A stretch of 64,000 bases of DNA from CAVSCD01 sp963726335 (GCA_963726335.1 CAVSCD010000004.1:124001-188000); one strand, 5' to 3'; shown: positions 53,448 to 62,395, counted from the stretch's first letter. The notes: generated from the letters alone by a model not told the origin. Made by a program: numbers and translations.

Positions 53448-54200
53448 GTGGCCGTCATTGAAGTCCGGGACCTGTCGCTTTTCTACGGCCGCTTCCAGGC
53501 CTTGAAGGGTATCAACCTGGACATCGAACCGTGCCGGATCACCGCCCTGATCGGCCCTTCGGGATGCGGCAAGTCCACTTTCCTGCGAACGCTTAACCGG
53601 ATGAACGATCTGATCGACGATGTCCGGATCGAAGGGACCGTGCGGATCGACGGCGCCGACATCTACAGCCGGCGGACCGATCTGCTGAAGCTGCGCCGTA
53701 AAGTGGGCATGGTTTTTCAGCGGCCCAACCCGTTCCCCCTGAGCGTTCTTGACAACGTGATCTACGGGCTCAAGGTCCACGGCATCGCGGATGGCCGCAC
53801 CCTCGACGAGCGCCTCGAATGGGCGCTCGAGTCCGTTCGACTCTGGGACGACCTCAAGGACAAGCTCCACGTCAGCGCGCTCAGCCTGTCCGGAGAGCAG
53901 CAGCAGCGCCTCTGCATCGCGCGTCTCATCGCCGTCGAGCCGGAGATCCTGCTCATGGACGAACCGTGTTCGGCGCTCGACATGATCGCCACCGCCCGGG
54001 TCGAGGACCTGATGCTCGAGCTCAAGAAAAGGTACACCATCGTCATCGTCACTCATAACATGCAGCAGGCGGCGCGGGTCTCGGACAGCACCGGCTATTT
54101 CCTTCTGGGTGAGCTGATCGAATTCGGAGCCACCGAACAGATCTTCACCAGGCCCTCCGACTCAAGGACGGACGACTACATCACCGGCCGTTTCGGGTAG
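53448..54200 (+). CDS. pstB: Phosphate ABC transporter ATPase PstB2
   Basis: A protein of 250 residues with a GTG start and GAGGAG five bases upstream. Walker A (GPSGCGKST), Q-loop (GMVFQRPNPFP), Walker B (EILLMDEPCSALD) and H-switch (VTHNMQQA) are canonical. The signature reads LSGEQQQR, with Glu (codon 53895-53897) where the second Gly is expected. In a head-to-tail dimer with PstB1 this leaves one full ATP site (PstB2 Walker motifs with PstB1 signature) and one degenerate site. No phoU follows. Confidence 0.93.
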   Translation: MAVIEVRDLSLFYGRFQALKGINLDIEPCRITALIGPSGCGKSTFLRTLNRMNDLIDDVRIEGTVRIDGADIYSRRTDLLKLRRKVGMVFQRPNPFPLSVLDNVIYGLKVHGIADGRTLDERLEWALESVRLWDDLKDKLHVSALSLSGEQQQRLCIARLIAVEPEILLMDEPCSALDMIATARVEDLMLELKKRYTIVIVTHNMQQAARVSDSTGYFLLGELIEFGATEQIFTRPSDSRTDDYITGRFG

Positions 54201-54332
54201 GAAGGATCGGGGAGGCGCTCGAGTGCCCGCGAAGGAACTCGAGCCTCGCCAGGCGGAGAAGGCGATTCTGTTTGAATTGAGACGGGATTTTTGTTTAAAT
54301 GAAAACATCAAGGAAAACCGAGGAATAAGATC

Positions 54333-55235
54333 ATGTTCGAGGAACAGGAAAAGACTCCGGAAGAAATACCGGAAGAGATCCCGCTGGAAACCGGCGACGA
54401 CATCATCTCCGAGGGCAGCCGGAAGAGCGACCGCCGCGTCGTCCTCACGGCGGCGGGCATCTTGCTCGTGCTGCTCGCGATCTTCGCCTTCTATTATTTC
54501 GCGATCTACAAGAATCCCGCCAAGGGCGGAGAGACGGCCTCCGTCCCGCCGGCGGCGATGGAGAAACCGCTGGCCCCCGCCGAGCCGTCGGACGCTCCCG
54601 CGGCCCCGCCCGTCGGCCTTGACCAAAGCGACGAGCTCGTCCGGAAGCTGGCCCGGGAGATCTCCTCGCATCCCCGACTGGCGTCCTGGCTCCAGAGCGA
54701 GCAGCTCATCCGCCATTTCGCAGGCGCCGTCGACAACATCGCCAACGGCCTCAGCCCCCGTTCGCACATCGCGTTTTTCATGCCGGACGGGGATTTCAAG
54801 GTGGTCAAAACGGGCAATCTCTTTGTCGCCGACCGGGACGGATTCGCCCGCTACAACCCGGTGGTGGATGTCTTCGTCTCACTCGACAGCGCCCAGTGCG
54901 TGGCGCTCCTCCGGGGGCTCAAGCCCCTCTGCCAGGAGGCCTACCGCGATCTCGGCTATCCGGACCAGGATTTCGAGACCGCCCTCGTTCGGGCCATCAG
55001 CGAGCTCCTGGAAACGCCGGTCGTCGAGGGCGATATCATCCTCGAGAAGGCCGTCCTGAACTATACGATGCTCGACCCCAACCTCGAGAACTTGAGCGAC
55101 GCCCAGAAACACCTGCTCCGGATGGGCCCCGAAAACGTCGAGGCGATCCAGAGGAAGCTCAGGGAAATGGCGGAGGCTCTTGGCGTGCCCGCTGCCGGGC
55201 TGCCGGTTTCCCGACGCTATTCAACCGCCCCCTGA
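54333..55235 (+). CDS. DUF3014 membrane-anchored protein
   Basis: A protein of 300 residues: an acidic cytoplasmic N-terminus (EKTPEEIPEEIPLETGDD), one membrane helix (VVLTAAGILLVLLAIFAFYYF), a Pro/Ala linker and the DUF3014 domain (DQSDELVRKLAREI, WLQSEQLIRHFAGAVDNIANG, LRMGPENVEAIQRKLREMA). Function of the family is unknown. GAGGAA lies ten bases before ATG. It is convergent with the pflX-like gene, 10 bp apart. Confidence 0.85.
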   Translation: MFEEQEKTPEEIPEEIPLETGDDIISEGSRKSDRRVVLTAAGILLVLLAIFAFYYFAIYKNPAKGGETASVPPAAMEKPLAPAEPSDAPAAPPVGLDQSDELVRKLAREISSHPRLASWLQSEQLIRHFAGAVDNIANGLSPRSHIAFFMPDGDFKVVKTGNLFVADRDGFARYNPVVDVFVSLDSAQCVALLRGLKPLCQEAYRDLGYPDQDFETALVRAISELLETPVVEGDIILEKAVLNYTMLDPNLENLSDAQKHLLRMGPENVEAIQRKLREMAEALGVPAAGLPVSRRYSTAP

Positions 55236-55245
55236 CCCGGGGCGC

Positions 55246-56262
55246 CTATTTATTTCCGCCGCGGCGGCCCCAATCGAACGGCTCGGCCCGCTCGAAATCC
55301 GGGACCAGATGATCTTCGCCGAACGCCCCGGGCTGAATGAACAGGTGCTCGAACCCCAGTTCCTGCGCCCGGCCCAAGACCCGATCGTATTCATGCCGCT
55401 CCAGAGGCCGGCCGAGCGCCTCGGGGGCTCGAAAGCACGGCTGATACTGGCTCATCAAGCTCAGGGCGACCGATGTTCCGAGCTCCCGGTGGACCCAGTC
55501 TAGAACGGAGAGAGAGTTTTCGACGGACCCGGGCAGGACGAGGTGGCGGATAATGAGCCCCCGCTCGGCGGCGCCGCCGGCATCAAGGACCAGCAGCGGC
55601 TGCTGGAAGAACATTTCCCGGACCGACTCCGCGGCCTGCTCGAAATAGTCCGGCGCGCCCGAATAGGCGGCAGCCGGCCCGGCCGAAGCGTACTTGAGGT
55701 CCGGGAGGTAGATATCCACGATCCCGTCGAGATGGGCCAGGACCGAGGCCTTTTCGTACCCGCTCGAATTGGCCACGACCGGAATCGATAAGCCGCGGCG
55801 GACGGCGAGCTGGAGAGCCCTCAAGACGGGCAGGAGGTGATGGGTGGGGGAGACAAGGTTGATGTTGAGGGCGCCGTGTTCCTGAAGGGCGAGTATCATG
55901 ACCGCCAGCTCTTCGTCACCGGTGATGCGGCCGCGGCCGAGCCAGCTCAGCTGGTAGTTCTGGCAGAAGCAGCACTTGAGGCTGCAGCCGGAAAAGAAGA
56001 CCGTCCCCGAGCCCGAGCGCGCGCCGGTGCCCCGCGGCTCGTCCGGACCACCCCCGCCGCTCAGGACAGGTTCTTCGCCGTAATGAAGAAGAGCGTGGGA
56101 AACGACGGCTGCCGGGCCGCTCTCGCAGAACCCCAGCTCCCCGGCCGACCTGTCGACGCCGCACTCGCGCGGGCAGAGCCGGCAATCGACGGCGTGCCCG
56201 GCCAGCTTATCCAGCGCGGCGTCGATCTTATCGAGCTTTCTGGCGATGTTTACGGGAGCCAT
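55246..56262 (-). CDS. Radical SAM protein of the PflX / PflA-like family
   Basis: A protein of 338 residues. An N-terminal Cys cluster (CRLCPRECG) is followed by the radical SAM motif CSLKCCFCQNYQ (CxxxCxxC) and the later barrel strands IPVVANSSGYE and VDIYLPDLKYAS. COG1313-type proteins resemble pyruvate-formate-lyase activators, but their target is unknown. It is divergent from dedA. Confidence 0.88.
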   Translation of the reverse strand: MAPVNIARKLDKIDAALDKLAGHAVDCRLCPRECGVDRSAGELGFCESGPAAVVSHALLHYGEEPVLSGGGGPDEPRGTGARSGSGTVFFSGCSLKCCFCQNYQLSWLGRGRITGDEELAVMILALQEHGALNINLVSPTHHLLPVLRALQLAVRRGLSIPVVANSSGYEKASVLAHLDGIVDIYLPDLKYASAGPAAAYSGAPDYFEQAAESVREMFFQQPLLVLDAGGAAERGLIIRHLVLPGSVENSLSVLDWVHRELGTSVALSLMSQYQPCFRAPEALGRPLERHEYDRVLGRAQELGFEHLFIQPGAFGEDHLVPDFERAEPFDWGRRGGNK

Positions 56263-56347
56263 CTTATTTTCCCTATTATTGTATCAGAAAGTGCGGCACC
56301 GAGGCTCACACGGTCCCGGAGCTGCCGGGGAGGAGAGTTGGCGAAAC

Positions 56348-56376
56348 TTGACAGAAAGCCCCGGGTATACTACAAA
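56348..56376 (+). promoter_or_regulatory. Candidate dedA promoter
   Basis: A perfect TTGACA (56348-56353) and TACAAA (56371-56376) with a 17-base spacer, 24 nt before the ATG at 56401. Confidence 0.65.
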
Positions 56377-56400
56377 AGCGTTCATTTCAGGAGCATACGT

Positions 56401-57054
56401 ATGGATTTGATCGAGCGCCTCATCGATTTCGTCCTCCACCTCGACAAGCACCTGAGCGGCCTGATCCAGGCGTACGGGTTATGGACTTACCTGATCCTCT
56501 TCTTTGTCATCTTCCTGGAGACGGGGTTTGTTGTCGCCCCCTTTCTGCCCGGCGATTCCCTATTGTTCGCCGCCGGGACGTTCGCCGCCATAAAGACGCT
56601 GAACATCGCCTGGCTGATCGTCATACTCAGCGCGGCCGCCATTCTGGGCGATACGGCCAACTACTGGATCGGCCACTTCGTGGGCCCGAAGGTGTTCGCC
56701 AACGAAAAGAGCCGGTTTTTTAAGAAAGAACACCTGGAGCGGACGCACCGCTTCTACGAGAAGTACGGCGCCGAGACCATCATCATCGCCCGTTTCGTCC
56801 CGATCATCCGGACGTTCGCCCCGTTCGTCGCCGGCATCGGCCGGATGAGCTACTGGAAGTTTATCAGCTATAACGTTATCGGCGGCATCGGCTGGGTGGT
56901 GATCCTGACCATGGTGGGATATCTCTTCGGGAATATCCCGGTCGTCAGGAAGAACTTCGGGCTGGTGATCATTGCCATCATCGTCATCTCGGCCATCCCG
57001 GCGGCGGTCGAGGTCTTAAGGCACCGGCGGGAATCCCGTCAGATAAGGCCCTGA
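56401..57054 (+). CDS. DedA family membrane protein
   Basis: A protein of 217 residues of the DedA/SNARE-associated (VTT) family: YLILFFVIFLETGFVVAPFLPGDSLLF, split across helices with the conserved E and PGD; the reentrant loop; then ARFVPIIRTFAPFVAGIGRM with the family's conserved Arg. DedA proteins move lipid carriers such as undecaprenyl phosphate or support membrane homeostasis. AGGAG lies seven bases before ATG. The last 16 bp overlap the convergent surE. Confidence 0.92.
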   Translation: MDLIERLIDFVLHLDKHLSGLIQAYGLWTYLILFFVIFLETGFVVAPFLPGDSLLFAAGTFAAIKTLNIAWLIVILSAAAILGDTANYWIGHFVGPKVFANEKSRFFKKEHLERTHRFYEKYGAETIIIARFVPIIRTFAPFVAGIGRMSYWKFISYNVIGGIGWVVILTMVGYLFGNIPVVRKNFGLVIIAIIVISAIPAAVEVLRHRRESRQIRP

Positions 57055-57800
57055 AGGGTCCTCTTGAGGGCCGCCGAGGCGAGCGCCTGCCGGTCTGTCC
57101 GGTCGGTATGGATGGGGGTGACGGATACGGAGCCGCGCTCAACCGCCCGGACGTCGCTCCGCCGGCCGCCCGAAGGGCTGATCTTCGCCAGCCCGATCCA
57201 GTAATAGGTCCGGTCGCGCGGGTCTTTCTTCTCCACCACCTCGGGGTCGTACCGTTTTTCGCCGAGCTCGGTGAGCTCCACGCTCTTGACCGGGCCGGGA
57301 GGGATGTTGACGTTCAGCATCATTCCGGAAGGGAGAGCGGACCTAAGCAACGCGGCGGTTAGCCTGGCTGTCAGCTCCGCGGCGGAGTCGAAAGCGAACC
57401 GTTTGTCCGCGTCGTGAATCAGGGAGACCGCCATGGACGGAATCCCGAGGAAGGTCCCCTGGATCGCTCCCGCGACGGTGCCCGAATACGAAATATCCTG
57501 GCGGCCCAGGTTTGGCCCGTGGTTGATGCCCGATACCAGAAACGCCGGGGCGCGGGGGAGGAGCTTGGCCACGGCCAGGTAAATGCAGTCGGCGGGCGTC
57601 CCATCGACGGCGAATGTGCGGGGGCCGATCTTTTCCACCCTCAGGGGATGGCGCAGGGTCAGGGCCAGTGAGGCGGCGCTCCTCTCCCGGTCGGGAGCGA
57701 CGGTGAAGACTTCGCCGATGCCCCTCAGGTGACGCGCCAGCGCGCCGATCCCCTCGGAAAAATAGCCGTCGTCGTTCGTCAGGAGGATCAGGGGCTTCAA
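57039..57800 (-). CDS. surE: 5'/3'-nucleotidase SurE
   Basis: A metal-dependent nucleoside 5'-monophosphate phosphatase of 253 residues. LLTNDDGYFSEGI carries the two metal-binding Asp, APDRERSAAS the Ser loop and VSGINHGPNLGRQDISYSGTV the Asn ligands and the SGTV motif. It acts in stationary-phase nucleotide turnover and repair of damaged proteins pathways. The cupin gene ends seven bases upstream, so they are co-transcribed. Confidence 0.95.
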   Translation of the reverse strand: MKPLILLTNDDGYFSEGIGALARHLRGIGEVFTVAPDRERSAASLALTLRHPLRVEKIGPRTFAVDGTPADCIYLAVAKLLPRAPAFLVSGINHGPNLGRQDISYSGTVAGAIQGTFLGIPSMAVSLIHDADKRFAFDSAAELTARLTAALLRSALPSGMMLNVNIPPGPVKSVELTELGEKRYDPEVVEKKDPRDRTYYWIGLAKISPSGGRRSDVRAVERGSVSVTPIHTDRTDRQALASAALKRTLQGLI

Positions 57801-57807
57801 CGAAGGC

Positions 57808-58152
57808 TCAAGAGCGGATCATGATGAGCATCATTTTGAAGGGCCGGAGCGCCTTGAGCGCGTGCGGCCGGTTGGCGGGCATCACGATGATCTCGCCGGC
57901 GGCCACGGCGTGGATTTCGCCCGAGATCGTGATCTGCGCCTCGCCGTCGATGACATGGACGAGGGCATCGAAGGGCGCGGTGTGTTCGCTGAGCCCCTGC
58001 CCTTCATCGAAAGCGAACACCGTGACGGTTCCGGTCGGCTTGCTGAGTATCTCGCGGCTGACAACGGCGCCCTTCTGATAGTCCACGAACCGGGCCAGCG
58101 GACCGGACGACACGCCGGCCGCCGGTGATGACGGATCTTTGGTCGGAGTCAT
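57808..58152 (-). CDS. Small cupin-domain protein
   Basis: A protein of 114 residues with one cupin barrel: FAFDEGQGLSEHTAPFDALV (motif 1 with His and Glu-type metal positions) and GEIIVMPANRPHALKA (motif 2). Such small cupins bind metals or small ligands; the substrate is unknown. ATG 58152 has AAGGAGA nine bases upstream and is preferred over the frame extending to 58281, which would cover tRNA-Pro. Confidence 0.88.
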   Translation of the reverse strand: MTPTKDPSSPAAGVSSGPLARFVDYQKGAVVSREILSKPTGTVTVFAFDEGQGLSEHTAPFDALVHVIDGEAQITISGEIHAVAAGEIIVMPANRPHALKALRPFKMMLIMIRS

Positions 58153-58201
58153 TGTGTTTGTCTCCTTTGACTGACGGAGGTTTTCACCCAAGTGAGAATG
58201 G

Positions 58202-58275
58202 TCGGGACGGGCGGATTCGAACCGCCGACCCCATGCACCCCAAGCATGTGCGCTACCAGGCTGCGCCACGTCCCG
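58202..58275 (-). tRNA. tRNA-Pro (GGG)
   Basis: The minus strand folds as a cloverleaf. Acceptor CGGGACG/CGTCCCG with discriminator A; anticodon stem CATGC/GCATG with loop TTGGGGT (anticodon GGG); T arm GGCGG-TTCGAAT-CCGCC. CCA is not encoded. Second proline isoacceptor in the window. Confidence 0.95.
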
Positions 58276-58314
58276 ATACAAGGAAAACTATTATATCAGA
58301 AAAAGCCCTCGGAT

Positions 58315-58680
58315 TTACACTCTCCGCGTCTTTTTCCGAAGAGAGCTGGCGAGGTCTTCGAGCTGCTCCTTCACTTCGAACAGGGTTTTCCGGAGCCGGT
58401 CGGGGTGGACGGGCTCCGCCGTCCCGCCCACGAATTCCGCTTCGATCCGGCGCTTGGCCCCGGCGAGCGTCAGCCGCTCCGTGATCAGCAGCTCTTTGAG
58501 CCGGAGAATGACATCAAGGTCCTTTTGACGGAAGATCTTTTGCCCGCCCGCCGCGCGCCCGGCGTGGATGAAGGGGAACTCGTTTTCCCAGTTTTCGACG
58601 ACCTTGGGCTCGATCTTGGCGAGGCGGCTGACCTCGTCGAGCGTGTAAAAAAGCCGGGATGGGTTCTTTTCGGACTTCAT
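58315..58680 (-). CDS. MerR-like HTH regulator
   Basis: A protein of about 121 residues. The N-terminus is a MerR winged helix (FYTLDEVSRLAKIEPKVVENWENEFP) with the second wing GGQKIFRQKDLDVI, followed by a short helix (LLITERLTLAGAKRRIEAEF) and a coiled-coil tail. No effector domain or metal-binding Cys, so it is a small nucleoid-type or structural MerR relative. A TTGACG-N17-TATCGT promoter (minus strand, 58700-58728) supports ATG 58680; ATG 58698 would lie almost on the -10. Confidence 0.83.
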   Translation of the reverse strand: MKSEKNPSRLFYTLDEVSRLAKIEPKVVENWENEFPFIHAGRAAGGQKIFRQKDLDVILRLKELLITERLTLAGAKRRIEAEFVGGTAEPVHPDRLRKTLFEVKEQLEDLASSLRKKTRRV

Positions 58681-58781
58681 GGGGCTTCGATTCGCCATCA
58701 CGATACCACGGCTGTTATAGGCCGTCAAGAAATGCCGTCGGCAGAAGAGAGAGGGGCAAAGATTTTGGGGCCGGGATTTGT

Positions 58782-58787
58782 TATAAT
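58782..58787 (+). promoter_or_regulatory. -10 box abutting the rarA start
   Basis: A perfect TATAAT ends eight bases before the rarA ATG, with no Shine-Dalgarno between; the message is probably leaderless. Confidence 0.5.
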
Positions 58788-58795
58788 CGCTCATC

Positions 58796-60112
58796 ATGCC
58801 CCCGGATACGTCACCTACCCCGGCGCCGCTGGCCGAGCGCCTGCGGCCGCGGACGTTCAGCCAGTTCCACGGACAGACGCACCTGCTCGGACCGGGGCGG
58901 ATCCTCGCCGAGCTCATCGAATCGGGCCGGCTGGTCTCGCTGATCTTCTGGGGCCCGCCGGGTTCGGGAAAAACGACCCTGGGCATGATGCTCGCCCGGC
59001 ATTTCGACATGCCGTGCGTCTTCTTCAGCGCCGTCCTGGCCGGCATCAAGGAAGTCAAGGACGTAATGGCCAAGGCCGAAGACCACAAAAAGCTCTACGG
59101 AAAGCCGACCATTATTTTTATCGACGAGATCCACCGGTTCAACAAGGCCCAGCAAGGGGCGTTCCTGCCTTATGTCGAGCGGGGCGACGTCATCCTGTTC
59201 GGCTCCACCACCGAGAATCCGTCGTTCGAGGTCATCGCGCCCCTGCTGTCACGGACCCGGGTCCTCGTCCTTCATCCCCACGCCGAGGAGGACCTGAGCC
59301 GGATCCTCGACGAAGCGCTGGCGGACAGGGAGAGAGGCCTCGGGTCGATGGGCCTCGTCCTGGACGCCGGCGCCCGACGGACGATCATCGACACCGCCAA
59401 CGGTGACGCCCGTCGGGCCCTGAACGCGCTGGAGATCGCCGCCAACCTGGCTCATGCCGGCACGATCGGTCCCCAGGAAGTCCAGGAGGCTCTCCAGCAG
59501 AGGACTCTGCTCTATGACAAGTCCGGCGAGGAACATTTCAACCTGATTTCCGCGCTTCACAAGAGTCTGCGCAACAGCGACGTGGATGCCGCCCTCTACT
59601 GGCTGGCCCGGATGATCTTCTCCGGCGAAGACGCGCTTTATATCGCGCGCCGCCTCGTCAGGTTCGCCTCGGAAGATATCGGACTGGCCGAACCCCAGGC
59701 CCTCGCCATCGCCCTCAGGGCCAAGGAGGCCTTTGAGTTCCTCGGCTCTCCCGAAGGCGAGCTGGCGCTGGCCGAGGCCGTGATCTATCTGGCCGCGGCC
59801 CCCAAAAGCAACCGCGCTTACGCCGCCTACACCAAGGCCATGAAGGATGTCGAAGTCAGCCCGCACGAGCCCGTCCCGATGCAGATCCGGAATGCGGTGA
59901 CGGGCCTGATGAAGGAGGTCGGCTACGGCAAGGAATATGCCTACGCCCACGACTTCGAATTCTCGACGACCGACATGGAGACCTTTCCGGAAAGGCTCCG
60001 GGGCCGGAAGTACTACGAACCGGGCGACTTGGGCTTTGAAAAGGAGATCAGGAAACGGGTCGAATGGTGGCTCAAGGTCAAGGAAAAACTCAGGGCGGCG
60101 AAGCCTGAGTAG
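58796..60112 (+). CDS. rarA: Replication-associated recombination protein RarA (MgsA)
   Basis: A clamp-loader-like AAA+ ATPase of 438 residues acting at stalled forks. Walker A is GPPGSGKTT, Walker B FIDEIHRFNKAQQ, sensor I STTENPSFEV, and the arginine finger lies in PLLSRTRVL. The C-terminal tetramerisation region has SDVDAALYWLARM and RRLVRFASEDIGLA, which are RarA hallmarks. Convergent with a small ORF that overlaps its last 23 bp. Confidence 0.95.
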   Translation: MPPDTSPTPAPLAERLRPRTFSQFHGQTHLLGPGRILAELIESGRLVSLIFWGPPGSGKTTLGMMLARHFDMPCVFFSAVLAGIKEVKDVMAKAEDHKKLYGKPTIIFIDEIHRFNKAQQGAFLPYVERGDVILFGSTTENPSFEVIAPLLSRTRVLVLHPHAEEDLSRILDEALADRERGLGSMGLVLDAGARRTIIDTANGDARRALNALEIAANLAHAGTIGPQEVQEALQQRTLLYDKSGEEHFNLISALHKSLRNSDVDAALYWLARMIFSGEDALYIARRLVRFASEDIGLAEPQALAIALRAKEAFEFLGSPEGELALAEAVIYLAAAPKSNRAYAAYTKAMKDVEVSPHEPVPMQIRNAVTGLMKEVGYGKEYAYAHDFEFSTTDMETFPERLRGRKYYEPGDLGFEKEIRKRVEWWLKVKEKLRAAKPE

Positions 60113-60284
60113 CGCCGTCCTCCTCTTTTTCCTTAAGCAAGTAATAGATCTCCCAGCTGATATCGTCGGCCAGGCAGCCGAGGCAGGATGTTTTGGTCGT
60201 CGCCAGCTCGCCGTCGGCGATCTTATCCTTCAGGATCTTCTTGACCCTCTTGCGGATTCTGTAAAGCAGGATATAGTTGACCAT
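60090..60284 (-). CDS. Small hypothetical protein with CxxC
   Basis: A protein of 64 residues: LLYRIRKRVKKILKDKIADGE, a TSCLGCLADDISWE segment with CxxC, then YYLLKEKEEDG. The frame extends to 60419, but the MVNYILL start has AAGG close upstream and gives a compact basic helix plus CxxC module. No family is recognised. It overlaps the rarA 3' end. Confidence 0.5.
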   Translation of the reverse strand: MVNYILLYRIRKRVKKILKDKIADGELATTKTSCLGCLADDISWEIYYLLKEKEEDGATQASPP

Positions 60285-60390
60285 CGCCTTCCGGCCGCAT
60301 GATATCAATTCGGGCGGCGGGTGTAAAGGCAGCCCGCCGCGTTGGTGAGCCGGGGCATAAAATGATATGATGCACCGCGCGAGGAAAAGC

Positions 60391-61728
60391 ATGAAACGGG
60401 CCTTGATCATCTTGCTCATGGGCTCGAGTCTGTCCTGCTCTCTTTTCCGCTCCCGGCCCGCCCCTTACCCCGAAGGCGTCGTCTTTCCGCTGGCGGAGAC
60501 GGCGAAGGTCGAATTCGAGGGCCGGGCCATAAAGTCCCTGGTTAGGAGCGGGGATCGGCTCCATTTTTCGACGGACAAGGGAGCGGTTCATTGCCTCGAT
60601 GCCCTGGGCCGGAAGATCCTGTGGACGTACGTCTCGCCCGCGGCCCTGGGTTGCCCGCCGGCCGTGGGTCAGGCCTTCATAGCCGTCTGGGACGCGGCGG
60701 GCACCGTTCACGGGCTGAGCGCCGAAGGCGCCCCGGCCTGGGAAACCCGCCTCCCGGGGACGCCGTCTTCGGACATCGCCCTTTCCCAAGATAAGCTGTA
60801 TATCGGGACGAGAGAGGGGAGCCTTATTGCCCTGAGCCAATCGACCGGCAAGGTCCTCTGGACGTTCGAAACGGGCGGAGCCATCGAAGCCGCCTGCGCC
60901 GTCTGGCGGGAATCGGTCGTCCTGGCTTCGACGGACGGACGGATCTATATCCTCGGTGCCGACGGAAAGCTCAAATTTAAATGGGAGGCCGGCGCGGCGA
61001 CCCGAGTGACGCCGCTTGTCGAAGGCGACAGCCTGTATTTCGGCGCCGACGATGCCGCGTTCAATTGCCTGGATCTCACGTCGCGGCAGCTGAAATGGCG
61101 GCTGGGCGCGGGGGCCAAGATCCTTTCAACCCCCCGGGCCGACAGCCAGAGGGTGTATTTTACCGCCTCGAACACCGTCCTCTACGCCCTGGAAAAGAGC
61201 GGGGGCGATATCGCCTGGTGGAAGATCCTGCCGTCCCGGAGCCCCTACAGCCCCGAGATCGCCGGGGAAACGATCCTCGCCGCCTCGGCTTCGACAGTGC
61301 TCGTCGGGCTCGAGCGGCGGACCGGGCAGGAGCAGGGTCGCCACGACGCCGGCCTGGAGGCCCGCAGCAACCCCTGCTGGCTGGCCCCCGATATCCTGGT
61401 CGCTCTTTATGATTCCGCTTCGGACAAGGGCAGCCTCTCCTGGCTCCGGAAGCTGCTCAAGGTCGAGCTGTCGGCCTCGCTGGCCCAGCCGGCCGCGGTC
61501 GGCGCGGAGGTCGTCTTCACGGCTTCGGCGGTCGGTTTTCATCTTCCCAAGTATGAGTTTACCATCCGTCAGGATAAGGAAATAACGGTTACGCAGGCGG
61601 CCTCCACCAAAAGCGCCTGGACCTGGTTCCCGGAAAGCGAAGGAAAATTCACGATCGGCGTCCGGGTCAGCGACGCCAAGGATCAACGCGAAAGCGAGCT
61701 GACCTTTGACGTCGCCAATCCAAAATGA
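60391..61728 (+). CDS. PQQ-type beta-propeller lipoprotein
   Basis: A protein of 445 residues with a lipoprotein signal (lipobox SLSC near residue 16). Repeats such as GAVHCLDALGRKILWTY, GSLIALSQSTGKVLWTF and GRIYILGADGKLKFKW are PQQ-like/BamB-like propeller blades. The last 90 residues are an Ig- or PKD-like beta domain. It has no BamB partner genes nearby, so an outer-membrane scaffold role is a guess. GAGG lies six bases before ATG 60391. Confidence 0.85.
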   Translation: MKRALIILLMGSSLSCSLFRSRPAPYPEGVVFPLAETAKVEFEGRAIKSLVRSGDRLHFSTDKGAVHCLDALGRKILWTYVSPAALGCPPAVGQAFIAVWDAAGTVHGLSAEGAPAWETRLPGTPSSDIALSQDKLYIGTREGSLIALSQSTGKVLWTFETGGAIEAACAVWRESVVLASTDGRIYILGADGKLKFKWEAGAATRVTPLVEGDSLYFGADDAAFNCLDLTSRQLKWRLGAGAKILSTPRADSQRVYFTASNTVLYALEKSGGDIAWWKILPSRSPYSPEIAGETILAASASTVLVGLERRTGQEQGRHDAGLEARSNPCWLAPDILVALYDSASDKGSLSWLRKLLKVELSASLAQPAAVGAEVVFTASAVGFHLPKYEFTIRQDKEITVTQAASTKSAWTWFPESEGKFTIGVRVSDAKDQRESELTFDVANPK

Positions 61729-61763
61729 GATCGGCCCCTGACGCCGCCGGAAAGGAGAGATTC

Positions 61764-62309
61764 ATGGAAAGAGAAGAGGCCCTGGGCCTTCTGAAACAGC
61801 ATCTCAAGAACAAGAACCTCATCAAGCACTGCCTGTCCGTCGAAGCCTGCATGAAAGCCGCGGCGGCCCGGCTCGGACATGATCCCGCTCCCTGGGGGTT
61901 GGCCGGGATACTCCACGACATGGACTACGAGGTGACCGAGAAGAGCCCGGAGCTCCACACCTCCGAGACGGTCAAGCTCCTCGGCGGGATGGACATCGCG
62001 CCGGAGATCATCCACGCCATCCAGGCCCACGCCTCCAAGGTGCCGTGCGAAACCCCGATGGATTGGGCGATCTACTCCATCGACCCGCTGACGGGCCTGA
62101 TCATCGCCGCGGCCCTGATGCACCCGGACAAGAAACTGAAATCGGTCGACCTCGAATTCATCAAAAGGCGTTACAAGGAAAAAACCTTCGCCAAGGGCGC
62201 GCGGCGCGAAGAGATCGAGGAGAGCCGGAACCTCGGCCTCGACCTGGATGAGTTCATCTCCATCTGTCTGACCGCCATGCAGGACATCTCCGCGGACCTC
62301 GGGCTCTGA
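61764..62309 (+). CDS. HD-domain phosphohydrolase-like protein
   Basis: A protein of 181 residues. IKHCLSVEACMKAAA supplies the first His, AGILHDMDYE the HD pair, and IIHAIQAHA the later His; the final metal Asp is in SIDPLTGLI. This is the HDIG-type fold of hydrolases acting on nucleotides or phosphate monoesters; the substrate is unknown. GGAGAG lies about four bases before ATG 61764. Confidence 0.88.
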   Translation: MEREEALGLLKQHLKNKNLIKHCLSVEACMKAAAARLGHDPAPWGLAGILHDMDYEVTEKSPELHTSETVKLLGGMDIAPEIIHAIQAHASKVPCETPMDWAIYSIDPLTGLIIAAALMHPDKKLKSVDLEFIKRRYKEKTFAKGARREEIEESRNLGLDLDEFISICLTAMQDISADLGL

Positions 62310-62366
62310 GATATCGGCCCGGGGAAACGGCCCCGCACGCCGGGGGCGGAACACCGGCTGTTTTCG

Positions 62367-62395
62367 TTGAGTCGGCGCGGCCTGTTGTGTATAAT
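62367..62395 (+). promoter_or_regulatory. Candidate promoter of the P5C dehydrogenase gene
   Basis: TTGAGT (62367-62372) and a perfect TATAAT (62390-62395) with a 17-base spacer, about 72 nt before the ATG. Confidence 0.65.
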
